A stretch of DNA of 64,000 nt from Avibacterium avium (GTDB lineage Bacteria > Pseudomonadota > Gammaproteobacteria > Enterobacterales > Pasteurellaceae): assembly GCF_900454535.1 (NCBI RefSeq), contig NZ_UGSP01000001.1:1113501-1177500 (forward strand). Reading direction: 5' to 3'. Positions 22,645 to 31,931 of the stretch are shown here, in pieces. A program made the position numbers and the translations under genes. Positions within the stretch are counted from its first letter, which is position 1. Each line of letters begins with the position of its first letter. Below the pieces are notes generated by a model. The model saw only the letters and a list, made by a program, of their open reading frames with translations. It ran no database searches and was not told where the DNA came from.

Positions 22645-23613
22645 ATGAGCTTATTTGCAAAAGATAAAAAAGTGAATGAATATAAAGGGGTAATCTTGCC
22701 ATTCAAGCTTATCCCATTTATGCGCTACCGCCTTGTGGGTTATATTTTCTCATTAATTGTTACCGCACTTTGTATTACAAGCATTGTAACCAAAGGCTTT
22801 AACTGGGGCTTGGATTTCACTGGCGGTACGGTGGTGGATACGCATTTTTCCCAACCCGCTGATTTAGAAAAAATCCGAGCCACCTTAAAAGAAAATGGTA
22901 TCGAAAGCCCATTAGTGCAAACCACAGGTGGCGTGCGTGATGTAATGATCCGTCTTTCAGCTTCGGCTGGCGGCGCGGATATTGGCACGCAAATCAAAGG
23001 AATGCTCAGCAAATTGGATAATGATATCCAAATTCGCAGCGTGGAATTTGTTGGTCCAAATGTGGGTGAAGAACTTACCCAAGGCGCGATCTATGCGACA
23101 TTAATCACCTTATTAATGTTGCTTGCCTACATTGCATTCCGCTTTGAATGGCGTTTAGCAGCAGGGGGGATTGTTGCCCTTGCGCACGATGTGATTGTAA
23201 CTCTTGGGATCTTTTCTTATTTCCAAATCGAAATGGATCTCACCTTTGTGGCAGCCATTTTATCGGTGGTGGGATACTCACTGAACGATAGTATCGTGGT
23301 ATTTGACCGTGTGCGTGAAAACTTCCGTAAAATTCGCCGTATTGACACCGTGGATATTATTGATATTTCACTCACCCAAACCCTATCAAGAACCTTGATG
23401 ACATCGATCACAACGCTTTTCGTGGTGATCGCACTGTTTGTGTTTGGTGGGCCTACGATCCATAGTTTCTCATTGGCGCTTTTAATCGGTATCGGCTTTG
23501 GTACTTATTCCACCATTTATATTGCTATTAGTATCGCCTATGATCTGGGCTTAAGACGTGAACATATGGTGATTCAAAAAGTGAATAAAGACGATATTGA
23601 CGAACTGCCGTAA
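22645..23613 (+). CDS. secF: Protein translocase subunit SecF
   Basis: Partner of SecD, 322 residues with six predicted helices. GLDFTGGTVVD and GYSLNDSIVVFDRVREN are the family signatures. I place the start at the ATG 22645 after AAGGTGGT. The frame continues upstream inside secD but family homology begins with MSLFAKDKK. It closes the yajC-secD-secF operon. Confidence 0.97.
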   Translation: MSLFAKDKKVNEYKGVILPFKLIPFMRYRLVGYIFSLIVTALCITSIVTKGFNWGLDFTGGTVVDTHFSQPADLEKIRATLKENGIESPLVQTTGGVRDVMIRLSASAGGADIGTQIKGMLSKLDNDIQIRSVEFVGPNVGEELTQGAIYATLITLLMLLAYIAFRFEWRLAAGGIVALAHDVIVTLGIFSYFQIEMDLTFVAAILSVVGYSLNDSIVVFDRVRENFRKIRRIDTVDIIDISLTQTLSRTLMTSITTLFVVIALFVFGGPTIHSFSLALLIGIGFGTYSTIYIAISIAYDLGLRREHMVIQKVNKDDIDELP

Positions 23614-23628
23614 AAACTTCTAAAAATT

Positions 23629-23700
23629 TCACCGCACTTTTTTAGCCAAGTGCGGTCTAATAATCAGTTAGATTTTAAGCCCGATTTATTCGGGCTTTTG
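23629..23700 (+). terminator. Tandem hairpins after secF
   Basis: An inverted uptake pair (ACCGCACTTT at 23631, AAGTGCGGT at 23648) is followed by AAGCCCG/CGGGCTT at 23677-23697, with a run of Ts. The second is a standard terminator. Confidence 0.8.
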
Positions 23701-23802
23701 TTTATAAATGTAGTTATGAAATAGCCATTACAACAGCACAAAAGTGCGGTGGTTTTTACCTAATTTTTATCCTATCTAAAAAGTGCCATAAAAAGGAATG
23801 TT

Positions 23803-26004
23803 ATGAAATTTACCCAAACCTTGCTTGCCTTAAGCTTATCTTCGCTTTCCCTTTTCGTATGGGGAAATTCGGCGCCGCCAGCTCGTGCAGTGAATTCAAC
23901 CGCACAAAATACAGAAATAAAAGCGGCAGAAAATGTAAAGCAAGCGCAAAATGTAACGGAAAAGCAAAATATCACAGAGGGGCAAAATGTAAATAAAGCT
24001 AATGCTAGCCCTGAAAATAATGATGCTGCAAAAGCATTGTTAGTAAGCCAACAAAAACTGGCGCGCGAACGCGAAATTTATCGCAAGCTGCAACAGTATT
24101 TAGCCCTTTCCCAAAGTGAAACCACACTAGATATAGCCAAAGGATTATTGGTTCAGCTGCAAGATTATCCGCTCTTACCTTATGCAGAATATCAATTGTT
24201 AATAGCAAAAAAAGCGAACTTGTCTTTTGATGAAGTTATTGATTTTGCAAAGAAATATCCTGATTTTCCGCTCAAGAATTTGCCTAATTATTGGTTACAG
24301 CAACAATACGATACACAAAATTGGCAGGCGATTTTAGCCAATGTGAACGATTTACCCAAAGATAACAGCGCCTCTTGCATTGTGATGACAGCACAACAGC
24401 AAGAAAAGCAACCTTCATCGCAAACAGAACCTGAAGCGACAGCAGACAAAATTATAGAAAAAAACACCGCACTTGCGATAAAAATCAAAGACTTATGGCT
24501 CACAGGAAATAGCTCACCTACGCAATGCCAAGCTATTTTCCAGCAAGCCTACGATCAGGGTGTGATTACGGAAGAGCTAATTAAACAGCGCGCCCTGCTT
24601 GCCATAGAAAAAAATAATCGTGCCTTAATTAGCGAATTGGCAGCGCTTACGCGAGATGCCAAATTAAAAACTTGGCTGACCAATCTGGCTAATTTATTGA
24701 AATCACCGCGTTTATTGCTTTCTCCAAGCAACGCTTTTTATATAGAAAATTTGCCTGCCAATGATGAAAATAAACAGATTTTGCTTGCCGTAATGCCTCG
24801 TTTTATTAAAACTATTACGGAAAATCAGCTCAATGTCAGCGCCCCTTTTGCCCAATTACAACAATGGGCGGCTCGCTTTAATTTATCGCCCGCGCAAACT
24901 CAAGGCTGGCAATCTGCCTTGGTGAGCCAGCTTTTTGATAGCGAAAATCCGTCTATTCAGCAATGGCGCGATGCAACCCTGCAAACCTTAAAAGAAGATA
25001 AACAAACTGAACGCCGTATTCGTGTGGCATTGCGTGAAAAAGCGGATATTCAACCTTGGTTAAATTTGCTTTCAGAACAAGGTAAACAGAAAGATGAATG
25101 GCGATATTGGCAAGGTGAAGTGTTATTTCAGCAAGGCAAAACTGCGCAAGCCACTCAGATTTGGCAGCAAATGCAGCAAAATGCACGGGGATTTTACCCA
25201 ATGCTTGCAGCACAGCGTTTGGGCGTGGATTATCAACCTACGATGAAAACTTTCTCGTCCAATGAAAAACCTTTACAGCGTTATGCTAAGCAATTTGCGC
25301 GCATTAATGAGTTACAGGCACTCAATGATCGTGCCAATATTCAGCGTGAATGGCGGGCATTGTTAGATAGCTCGGATTTTACAAGCAAACTTGCCTTAGC
25401 CCAATATGCCGAGCAAAATCAGTGGGCTGATTTACAAGTGGAAGCCACGATTCAAGCGAAAGCGTGGGATTATATTGCCTTACGTTTACCTAACACTTAT
25501 CAAATGTGGTTTGATTTGTTCATTAATAATAAAAATAACGCAAAAATCCACCGCACTTTTGCTATGGCAATCGCCCGTCAAGAAAGTGCGTGGCGTGCAA
25601 ATGTAACCTCTTCTGCCAATGCGCGCGGATTGATGCAACTGTTGCCAAGCACGGCGAAGCTCACCGCAGAGCAAGATCAACTCCCTTATAAAAAAGAGAG
25701 CCAACTGTTTGATCCTATTGATAATATTATGCTTGGTACAACTCATCTTAATCAGCTTGCGGAAAAATATGGCAATAATCGCATTTTAATTGCTGCGGCT
25801 TACAACGCAGGCGCACGGCGTGTTGATAGCTGGCTGGCAAAATCCAATGGCAAGCTCACAATGGCAGAATTTATCGCCACCATTCCGTTTTATGAAACCC
25901 GTGGATATGTGCAAAATGTGCTAGCTTACGATTATTATTACCAGCTGTTGCAAGGAGAAAAGGCAGAAAAATTTACCCAAGCCGAACAGAATAGATTATA
26001 CTAG
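23803..26004 (+). CDS. slt: Soluble lytic murein transglycosylase
   Basis: Periplasmic exo-lytic transglycosylase releasing anhydro-muropeptides. The 733-residue protein has an N-terminal signal peptide ([20 protein letters not shown]), a long alpha-helical superhelix, then the lysozyme-like domain. Catalytic Glu594 lies in ARQESAW, followed by GLMQLLPSTA and AAAYNAGARRV. It is about 90 residues longer than the E. coli protein, explained by a low-complexity stretch after the signal peptide (residues 27-75) and a Gln/Glu-rich insert around 200-225. It is followed by trpR, as in E. coli. Confidence 0.94.
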   Translation: MKFTQTLLALSLSSLSLFVWGNSAPPARAVNSTAQNTEIKAAENVKQAQNVTEKQNITEGQNVNKANASPENNDAAKALLVSQQKLAREREIYRKLQQYLALSQSETTLDIAKGLLVQLQDYPLLPYAEYQLLIAKKANLSFDEVIDFAKKYPDFPLKNLPNYWLQQQYDTQNWQAILANVNDLPKDNSASCIVMTAQQQEKQPSSQTEPEATADKIIEKNTALAIKIKDLWLTGNSSPTQCQAIFQQAYDQGVITEELIKQRALLAIEKNNRALISELAALTRDAKLKTWLTNLANLLKSPRLLLSPSNAFYIENLPANDENKQILLAVMPRFIKTITENQLNVSAPFAQLQQWAARFNLSPAQTQGWQSALVSQLFDSENPSIQQWRDATLQTLKEDKQTERRIRVALREKADIQPWLNLLSEQGKQKDEWRYWQGEVLFQQGKTAQATQIWQQMQQNARGFYPMLAAQRLGVDYQPTMKTFSSNEKPLQRYAKQFARINELQALNDRANIQREWRALLDSSDFTSKLALAQYAEQNQWADLQVEATIQAKAWDYIALRLPNTYQMWFDLFINNKNNAKIHRTFAMAIARQESAWRANVTSSANARGLMQLLPSTAKLTAEQDQLPYKKESQLFDPIDNIMLGTTHLNQLAEKYGNNRILIAAAYNAGARRVDSWLAKSNGKLTMAEFIATIPFYETRGYVQNVLAYDYYYQLLQGEKAEKFTQAEQNRLY
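23935..24000 (+). repeat. Short imperfect tandem repeat in slt
   Basis: Three decayed 18-base units around CAAAATGTAACGGAAAAG encode repeats of the form QNVTEK/QNITEG/QNVNKA in the linker behind the signal peptide. Confidence 0.5.
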
Positions 26005-26015
26005 TGAAGTAGTTT
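25998..26015 (+). promoter_or_regulatory. TrpR operator upstream of trpR
   Basis: ATACTAGTGAAGTAGTTT matches the TrpR consensus GTACTAGTTAACTAGTAC at 13 of 18 positions, including both CTAG/TAG half-site cores. It covers the slt stop codon and lies about 40 bases before trpR. This fits autoregulation as in E. coli. A candidate -10, TATACT, overlaps it at 25997-26002. Confidence 0.6.
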
Positions 26016-26053
26016 AATAGCACAGTGAAACGTTTTAATCCTAGGAGAAAGCT

Positions 26054-26356
26054 ATGTATGTGAGCAAAAATATGGATCAATGGCAGGCATTTATCGAGAT
26101 TTTACGTACTGCGTTTGCACAAAATAAAGAACAAGAATTACTCACGCTGCTACTCACCGCAGATGAACGAGATGCGGTGGGCTTGCGTTTACAAATTGTA
26201 GCGCAGTTATTAGATAAGCGTTGCTCACAACGCGAAATTCAACAAAATCTGAACACCAGCGCGGCAACCATTACAAGGGGATCAAATATGATCAAAACAA
26301 TGCCACCTGAGTTTATGCAATGGGTAAAAGAACAGCTTGATGGGCAGAAAGAATAA
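26054..26356 (+). CDS. trpR: Trp operon repressor
   Basis: Tryptophan-dependent repressor of trp genes, 100 residues. [22 protein letters not shown] forms the dimer core. [20 protein letters not shown] (about 59-78) is the helix-turn-helix, with the conserved [18 protein letters not shown] precedes the ATG. A TrpR operator lies just upstream. The end overlaps mtgA by 17 bases. Confidence 0.96.
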   Translation: MYVSKNMDQWQAFIEILRTAFAQNKEQELLTLLLTADERDAVGLRLQIVAQLLDKRCSQREIQQNLNTSAATITRGSNMIKTMPPEFMQWVKEQLDGQKE

Positions 26357-27059
26357 AAAGCCAAAATGGTTGCAGCGCATCAAACAAAGAATCTTGCGTT
26401 ATTCTTTCTATGCGTTTGCGGCTTTTTTAGGCATAACTTTGCTATTTCGTGTTGTGCCTGTGCCATTTTCTTCCTATATGGCACAGCAGAAAGTGAGTCA
26501 TCTTTTAAACGGTGAAAGTTACCCCATTAAATATCAATGGGTGAGCTTGGATAAAATTTCGTGGCAAATGCAATTAGCCGTTATCGCCGCCGAAGATCAA
26601 AAATTTGCTCAGCATCACGGGATTGATTGGGACGCTATCGATAAGGCATTGAAATACAATAAAAAATCAACAAAAGTGCGGGGTGGCTCGACTATCTCAC
26701 AGCAAACTGTAAAAAATTTATACCTATGGCACGGACAAAGCTGGCTACGCAAGGGCATTGAATTACCGACCACCTTAATGGTAGAACTGCTTTGGTCAAA
26801 AAAACGGATTTTAGAAGTCTATTTAAACATTGCTGAATTTGGTAATGGCATTTTTGGCGTTGAAGCCGCTAGCCAAGCCTATTTTAAAAAATCGGCGAAA
26901 CAGCTTAATCAGCAAGAAGCGGCGTTATTAGCTGCGGTGCTGCCTAATCCAATCATATTTAAAGCAAATAAACCCAGCGCGTTTGTGCAGAAAAAACAAC
27001 GTTGGATTATGCGACAAATGAATGCCTTAGGTAAGGGATATTTAACTCAACTAAACTAA
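26340..27059 (+). CDS. mtgA: Monofunctional peptidoglycan glycosyltransferase
   Basis: GT51 enzyme polymerising lipid II into glycan strands at the inner membrane. The protein is 239 residues with one N-terminal membrane helix (about 17-40). [14 protein letters not shown] carries the catalytic glutamate, and [14 protein letters not shown] and [16 protein letters not shown] are the other GT51 motifs. I use the ATG at 26340; a TTG one codon earlier is possible. It overlaps trpR, so the two are probably co-translated, joining cell-wall genes slt and mtgA around trpR. Confidence 0.95.
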   Translation: MGRKNKKPKWLQRIKQRILRYSFYAFAAFLGITLLFRVVPVPFSSYMAQQKVSHLLNGESYPIKYQWVSLDKISWQMQLAVIAAEDQKFAQHHGIDWDAIDKALKYNKKSTKVRGGSTISQQTVKNLYLWHGQSWLRKGIELPTTLMVELLWSKKRILEVYLNIAEFGNGIFGVEAASQAYFKKSAKQLNQQEAALLAAVLPNPIIFKANKPSAFVQKKQRWIMRQMNALGKGYLTQLN

Positions 27060-27071
27060 ATAGGGGGAATT

Positions 27072-27818
27072 ATGGCGATTTTAATTACAGGCGCATCGGC
27101 AGGCTTTGGTAAAGCAATGTGCGAAGTGTTTATTAAAGCAGGATACAAAGTGATTGGCGTGGCTCGCCGTTTAGAAAAACTGGAAAAGTTGCAAGCAGAG
27201 TTAGGCGAAAATTTCTTTCCATTACAAATGGATATGAATAATTTAAGCGAAATTGATCGCGCACTTTCCAGACTTCCTGAAGCATTCCAACAAATTGATT
27301 TGCTCGTGAATAACGCAGGTTTAGCACTAGGTTTAGAGCCAGCACATCAAGCCAATTTTGACGATTGGCTAACAATGATCAACACCAACATTGTGGGCTT
27401 AACCTATCTCACTCGCAAAGTGTTACCGCAAATGGTAGAACGCCAACAAGGGCATATCATCAATTTAGGCTCAATCGCAGGCACATATCCTTACCCAGGT
27501 GGCAACGTTTACGGCGCAACCAAGGCGTTTGTGGAACAATTTAGCTTGAACTTGCGCGCCGATTTAGCTGGTACTAAGGTGCGCGTAACCAATGTAGAAC
27601 CGGGGTTATGCGGCGGCACTGAATTTTCTAATGTACGTTTTAAAGGCGATGACAGCAAAGCGGCCAGCGTCTATGCCAACGTACAACCCATTGAGCCAAT
27701 AGATATCGCTAACACCGTGCTATGGATCTACCAACAACCCGCCCACGTTAATATCAACCGCATTGAAATAATGCCCGTAGCACAAAGTTTCTCGGCGTTG
27801 AATGTGGTGAGAGAGTAA
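27072..27818 (+). CDS. ydfG: YdfG-type short-chain dehydrogenase
   Basis: A 248-residue SDR very close to E. coli YdfG, an NADP-dependent 3-hydroxy acid (serine, allo-threonine) dehydrogenase that also reduces malonic semialdehyde. TGASAGFGKA (6-15) binds nucleotide and NNAG follows. The catalytic Tyr147 and Lys151 are in YGATKAF, and PGLCGGTEFSNVRFKGD is a YdfG hallmark. AGGGGGAAT lies before the ATG, 12 bases after mtgA, so it probably belongs to the same transcript. Confidence 0.92.
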   Translation: MAILITGASAGFGKAMCEVFIKAGYKVIGVARRLEKLEKLQAELGENFFPLQMDMNNLSEIDRALSRLPEAFQQIDLLVNNAGLALGLEPAHQANFDDWLTMINTNIVGLTYLTRKVLPQMVERQQGHIINLGSIAGTYPYPGGNVYGATKAFVEQFSLNLRADLAGTKVRVTNVEPGLCGGTEFSNVRFKGDDSKAASVYANVQPIEPIDIANTVLWIYQQPAHVNINRIEIMPVAQSFSALNVVRE

Positions 27819-27961
27819 TTGGTTTAAAAGTGCGGTGAAAATTTTGAGCTTTTTTTGGGGAATTGAGATTCTCTAAGCTAAAAATTAATAGATTTTTATA
27901 AATTTTGCGTGGATTGGCTCACTGAATGTTATATTGTCAGACTTTTTATGGCAAAACCACT

Positions 27962-27990
27962 TTGAATTTCACCGCACTTCTTGCTAGAAT
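27962..27990 (+). promoter_or_regulatory. Promoter of ssrA
   Basis: TTGAAT (27962-27967), a 17-base spacer and TAGAAT (27985-27990) precede the mature tmRNA start by 11 bases. The spacer contains an uptake sequence core, ACCGCACTT. Confidence 0.75.
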
Positions 27991-28001
27991 ATGCGAGTTT
28001 T

Positions 28002-28368
28002 GGGGCTGATTCTGGATTCGACGGGATTAGCGAAGCCCAAGGTGCACGTCGAGGTGCGGTTGGCCTCGTAAATAAACCGCAAAAAAATAGTCGCAAACGA
28101 CGAACAATACGCTTTAGCAGCTTAATAACCTGCTCATAGCCTTCTCTCCCCAGCTTCCGCTCGTAAGACGGGGATCAAGAGGAGTCAAACCCAAACGAGA
28201 TCGCGTGGACGCCTCCGCTTGAGGATCGAAACGTTAAATTGAATCAAGCTAGCTTAGCTATCGCGTGTCTGTCCGCAGTGGTTAAGTGAAATTAAAGACT
28301 AGACTAAACGTGTAGTGCTGAAGGTAGAGTAATTTCGGACGGGGGTTCAACTCCCCCCAGCTCCACCA
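28002..28368 (+). ncRNA. ssrA: tmRNA (SsrA)
   Basis: Transfer-messenger RNA that frees stalled ribosomes and tags the product for proteolysis. The 5' end GGGGCTGATTCTGGATTCGA and 3' end CCCCAGCTCCACCA form the tRNA-like domain, with CCA encoded. The tag frame at 28093-28125 reads ANDEQYALAA then TAA. GGGGTTCAACTCC forms the T arm. The ~367-base length is normal. Confidence 0.98.
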
Positions 28369-28472
28369 AATCCTTATTTTTTATACTTTTCACATTTTTC
28401 CTGTTTTAACAATCCAATAAAATCAATTACTTAGATTTTTTCTTATTTTTGTTTTCACCTTAGTTTTTAGCA

Positions 28473-28524
28473 ATTGTTTCCTCATTGTTCCCTCACCTGC
28501 TTTTGGACGAAAACGAGGGAACAA
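28473..28524. repeat. TTGTTCCCTC repeat set behind ssrA
   Basis: ATTGTTTCCTCA (28473) and ATTGTTCCCTCA (28484) lie head to tail 11 bases apart. The inverted copy GAGGGAACAAT follows at 28515. The last two form a 10-base perfect inverted repeat. Direct and inverted short sites beside a tmRNA 3' end resemble integrase arm-type sites. Confidence 0.45.
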
Positions 28525-28563
28525 TTAGAGATAAATTTATTGTATTTCAAAGGCTTAAAAACT

Positions 28564-28653
28564 ATGGCTAGCATTAAACTTACCGACAAAATTATCCGTT
28601 CTTTATTGGTTTATTTAACGGAAGATAGTGCAAGTGCAAATTGGCACTTTTAG
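28564..28653 (+). pseudogene. Possible remnant of an integrase N-terminus
   Basis: A 29-codon frame starts MASIKLTDKIIRSLL, which faintly resembles the first residues of tyrosine recombinases that integrate at ssrA, then stops. It lies 195 bases after tmRNA, where such integrase genes are usually found. The similarity is short and could be chance. Confidence 0.25.
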
Positions 28654-28672
28654 ATAGGAAAATATCACGTTA

Positions 28673-28698
28673 AAAAAGCGGAAATTTTTCCGCTTTTT
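28673..28698. terminator. Bidirectional terminator beside the usp gene
   Basis: AAAAAGCGGAAA and TTTCCGCTTTTT are 12-base complementary arms around two Ts. It ends the minus-strand usp transcript 17 bases after its stop. Confidence 0.85.
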
Positions 28699-28714
28699 GT
28701 TGATTTATTTACAA

Positions 28715-29140
28715 TTATCGTAAAATTAAAATCGGTTTTTTGCCGTGGCGGGCAACTTTTACTGTGTTGCTGCTTAAGCCTTTGGCGTTTGGTTTGCTGC
28801 TGGCAAGCATAATGATGAGATCTACTTCTTTTTCATCGGCAATGCGGTTGATTTCTTCATAAATTGTGCCGTGGGCGACAATATGTTGTACTTTTGAGCC
28901 TTCTGGGAAGTGGGCTTTGGTGAAATCGTGTAGGGTTTTGTTGGCTTCTTCAATGACAGATTTGTCAAAGTTTTTCGGTAAGAATGCGGAGATAAAGCTG
29001 TCATCAATGGGTTCGATAATGGTCGCGACACGGTAAATCGCGTTAGGATTGTGGTTGGTGAGTTTGAGGGCAGTATCCACCACATATTTAGCGCTTTTCA
29101 GATTGCTGAGATCAATGGCGATAAGTAGTTTGTTATACAT
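28715..29140 (-). CDS. Universal stress protein (UspA family)
   Basis: A 141-residue UspA-fold protein. The N-terminal strand LLIAIDLSN holds the conserved Asp. The C-terminal part has LIIMLASSKPNAKGLSSNTVKVARHGKKPILIL, close to the ATP-binding G-2x-G-9x-G(S/T) pattern although the first glycines are replaced. It is the last gene of the TRAP transporter cluster. Usp proteins such as TeaD of Halomonas are known to bind and regulate TRAP transporters, so a similar role is likely here. Confidence 0.85.
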   Translation of the reverse strand: MYNKLLIAIDLSNLKSAKYVVDTALKLTNHNPNAIYRVATIIEPIDDSFISAFLPKNFDKSVIEEANKTLHDFTKAHFPEGSKVQHIVAHGTIYEEINRIADEKEVDLIIMLASSKPNAKGLSSNTVKVARHGKKPILILR

Positions 29141-29182
29141 AATATTATCCTTTATGGTTAAGCATAAAATTTGCTAAAATTT

Positions 29183-29209
29183 AACCGCACTTTAAAAACA
29201 AAGTGCGGT
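29183..29209 (-). terminator. Uptake-sequence hairpin between TRAP permease and usp
   Basis: AACCGCACTTT and AAAGTGCGGT pair perfectly across a five-base loop. On the minus strand only a weak T-rich tail follows, so it may reduce rather than stop readthrough into usp. Confidence 0.5.
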
Positions 29210-29217
29210 CAATTTTT

Positions 29218-31854
29218 TTATTGTTTTTTCGCTCTACGGCGTTGATTAAATCCAACAAGGAGAATAATCAACAAGCCCGGAATGAACATCCATTCTTTGG
29301 CAGTAGCCACTTTTGGTAAAGAAATATAGAGTAGGGTTTGATCCCAATTTAAGCCTGCTTTGGTGGCAGGGGAATCAATTTCAACCATATCAATAATGAC
29401 TTTTGGTGTCGCTTTGCCATCAATTTCAATGCTTTCGCCTGTATTGAGCAAGGTTAAGCCGAGTTTATTTAGGCGCTCTTCACCGGTTTTTCCTTCTGGT
29501 ACGCTGAGTTCAGAATAGAACTCAATTTGTTTTCCATAAGGATTGGTGCCGGCCACTTTGACGGTAATTTTTTCATCAACTGGCACTTTTTCCAACTCTT
29601 GTGCCAAATTCACTGGCTCAATGTGATAAGAGGTTGGCGAAATATATTCCATAAAGAAACCAGGGCGGAAAATAATAAATGCTGCAAAAATAAGGGCAAC
29701 AGTTTCCCACACTTTGTTCTTCGTGATGAAGTAATTCATTGTGGCGGAAGTAAAGGCGAGTATGGCAATGGTGGATACCACCGCAACCAGTATGCCTTTT
29801 GCCCAGCCCACATCAATTAATAACAGATCCGTATTAAAGATGAACAAGAATGGCAAGATCGCTGTTCTTAGGCTGTAAAAGAATGCCACTAAACCTGTTT
29901 TGATTGGGCTACCACCAGATACTGCCGCAGCAGCGAAAGAGGCCAGACCCACAGGCGGCGTTACGTCAGCCATAATCCCGAAATAGAACACGAATAAATG
30001 CACGGCAATCAGCGGTACGATTAAGCCATTTTGTTTACCCACTTCTACAATCACTAATGCCATTAAAGATGACACCACGATATAGTTAGCTGTGGTTGGC
30101 AAGCCCATTCCTAGAATTAAGCTGAATATTGCCACAAGGATAAGCATAAGCAAAATGTTACCCATTGAGAGCATTTCAATAATGCCAGAGAGCTGTACAC
30201 CAAAACCAGTGAGTGAAACAACGCCGACAATAATTCCCGCGGTTGCGGTGGCGATACCAATCCCGATCATATTACGTGCACCCGTTTCTAAACCATCAAC
30301 AAGGGCATCAATGCCTTGTTTAAACAGATCTTTTGTGATCGGTTTGTTACGGAAGAAGTTTAGTAACGGATGCTGAGTGACTAAAATGATCATCAAGGTT
30401 ACCGTTCCCCAGAAAGCAGATAGCCCTGGTGAAAGCATTTCGACCATTAAGCACCAAATTAGCACCACAACAGGAATTAAATAATGTAAGCCTGCATTTA
30501 CTGTTGGTTTGGCGGACGGCAGTTTTACCACTGGGGAATTAGGATCATCAATTTCTAAATCAGGGAATTGTGCCACACGGCGAATTAAGGCGAGATAAAT
30601 CAGCGCCAATAACACCGCAACGATTAAGAAACTATGATCAGGTGCAACGGTTTTCAACCAGCCTAAACCAAATTCCACGCCAATCACTAAGCCAATCACC
30701 ACTAAAATAGTGCTGACCAATTTTAGCAAGGTCACTAAAAATGGATTTGGCGGATCGGTTCTTGGCAAGCCGTGCAAGTTCATTTTTAATGCTTCTAAAT
30801 GCACGATATAAACCAATGCAATATAAGAAATCAATGCAGGCAGTGCCGCATAGGTGATGAGTTGGCTATATGGCATATTGACATATTCGATCATCAAGAA
30901 AGCCGCAGCACCCATTACCGGTGGCATAATTTGTCCATTTACCGATGAAGCTACTTCTACCGCGCCTGCTTTTTCTGCCGAAAAGCCCACGCGTTTCATC
31001 ATTGGAATGGTGAATGTTCCAGTGGTTACTACGTTAGCGATAGATGAGCCTGAAATTAGCCCCGTTAAGCCAGATGACACCACAGCCGCTTTCGCTGGCC
31101 CACCACGCAGATGTCCAAGATAAGCAAAAGCGGTTTTAATGAAATAGTTACCCGCGCCCGCTTTATCGAGCAATGCACCAAATAACACAAACAGGAAAAC
31201 ATATTTGGTAGAAACCCCTAATGCCACACCAAATACGCCTTCCGTGGTTACCCATTGTTGGTTCACCATTTGTGAAAGTGAGCCTGAACGGTGGCTGATG
31301 ATCCAATCTGTTGGCAGGAATTGCCCGAAGTAGTTATAAGCTAAAAATACACTGGCGATAATCACCAAAGGCAAACCAAGGCTACGGCGACAGGCTTCTA
31401 ACAGCAATAACACGCCTAGACAGCCAGCAATAATATCTTGCGTATTGGGTGCGCCAAAACGTGTGACTAAACCTTCATAAAAGAAAATGTAATAAGCGCC
31501 TAAAAATGCTCCAAGGGTGGCAAAAAACCAATCTAACAACGGAATGCGATGTTTTGGCGAGGTCGCAAAAGCAGGGAACGATAAATAGGCCAAGAACAAT
31601 GCAAAGGCAAGGTGGATCGAGCGCGCCTTGGTGTCATCGATCACCACATTAATATCTAGCCCCCAATTGCGAACGACTTCTTGTAGCCAAAATGGCACAG
31701 GGGAGGTGTAATAAAGTTGAAAAACCGACCATAAAATTGCGATAATTACGATCAGCTTTCTGCTTGCACCAGTAGGATTTCGTCCGCCTGAATCATTGGA
31801 GGCGACCATATCTTGCAGATCATCGTAATCCATTTTTTTTGTGGATTCGGACAT
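29218..31854 (-). CDS. TRAP transporter fused permease (4TM/12TM)
   Basis: Large inner-membrane protein of 878 residues that fuses the small DctQ-like and large DctM-like TRAP subunits, the architecture used with TAXI binding proteins. Many hydrophobic helices are visible. GLISGSSIANVVTTGTFTIPMM and PPVMGAAAFLMIEY are DctM signatures, with GLPTTANYIVV and VTPPVGLASFAAAA later. A soluble C-terminal part (about 740-850) includes a PDZ-like stretch near GLNWDQTLLYI. TAXI systems use a sodium gradient; substrates reported for others include glutamate and 2-oxoglutarate, but this one is not predictable. Confidence 0.92.
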   Translation of the reverse strand: MSESTKKMDYDDLQDMVASNDSGGRNPTGASRKLIVIIAILWSVFQLYYTSPVPFWLQEVVRNWGLDINVVIDDTKARSIHLAFALFLAYLSFPAFATSPKHRIPLLDWFFATLGAFLGAYYIFFYEGLVTRFGAPNTQDIIAGCLGVLLLLEACRRSLGLPLVIIASVFLAYNYFGQFLPTDWIISHRSGSLSQMVNQQWVTTEGVFGVALGVSTKYVFLFVLFGALLDKAGAGNYFIKTAFAYLGHLRGGPAKAAVVSSGLTGLISGSSIANVVTTGTFTIPMMKRVGFSAEKAGAVEVASSVNGQIMPPVMGAAAFLMIEYVNMPYSQLITYAALPALISYIALVYIVHLEALKMNLHGLPRTDPPNPFLVTLLKLVSTILVVIGLVIGVEFGLGWLKTVAPDHSFLIVAVLLALIYLALIRRVAQFPDLEIDDPNSPVVKLPSAKPTVNAGLHYLIPVVVLIWCLMVEMLSPGLSAFWGTVTLMIILVTQHPLLNFFRNKPITKDLFKQGIDALVDGLETGARNMIGIGIATATAGIIVGVVSLTGFGVQLSGIIEMLSMGNILLMLILVAIFSLILGMGLPTTANYIVVSSLMALVIVEVGKQNGLIVPLIAVHLFVFYFGIMADVTPPVGLASFAAAAVSGGSPIKTGLVAFFYSLRTAILPFLFIFNTDLLLIDVGWAKGILVAVVSTIAILAFTSATMNYFITKNKVWETVALIFAAFIIFRPGFFMEYISPTSYHIEPVNLAQELEKVPVDEKITVKVAGTNPYGKQIEFYSELSVPEGKTGEERLNKLGLTLLNTGESIEIDGKATPKVIIDMVEIDSPATKAGLNWDQTLLYISLPKVATAKEWMFIPGLLIILLVGFNQRRRAKKQ

Positions 31855-31894
31855 AAAATCTCCCGAAAATTTTTAAATGAATGAAAACGGAAAA

Positions 31895-31914
31895 AGGCAG
31901 GGCTAAGCCTGCCT
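31895..31914 (-). terminator. Intercistronic hairpin between TAXI gene and permease
   Basis: AGGCAGG and CCTGCCT pair around six bases. On the minus strand five Ts follow. Located between the binding-protein stop and permease start, it would favour binding protein over permease. Confidence 0.6.
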
Positions 31915-31931
31915 AAATAATAAAGATGAGA

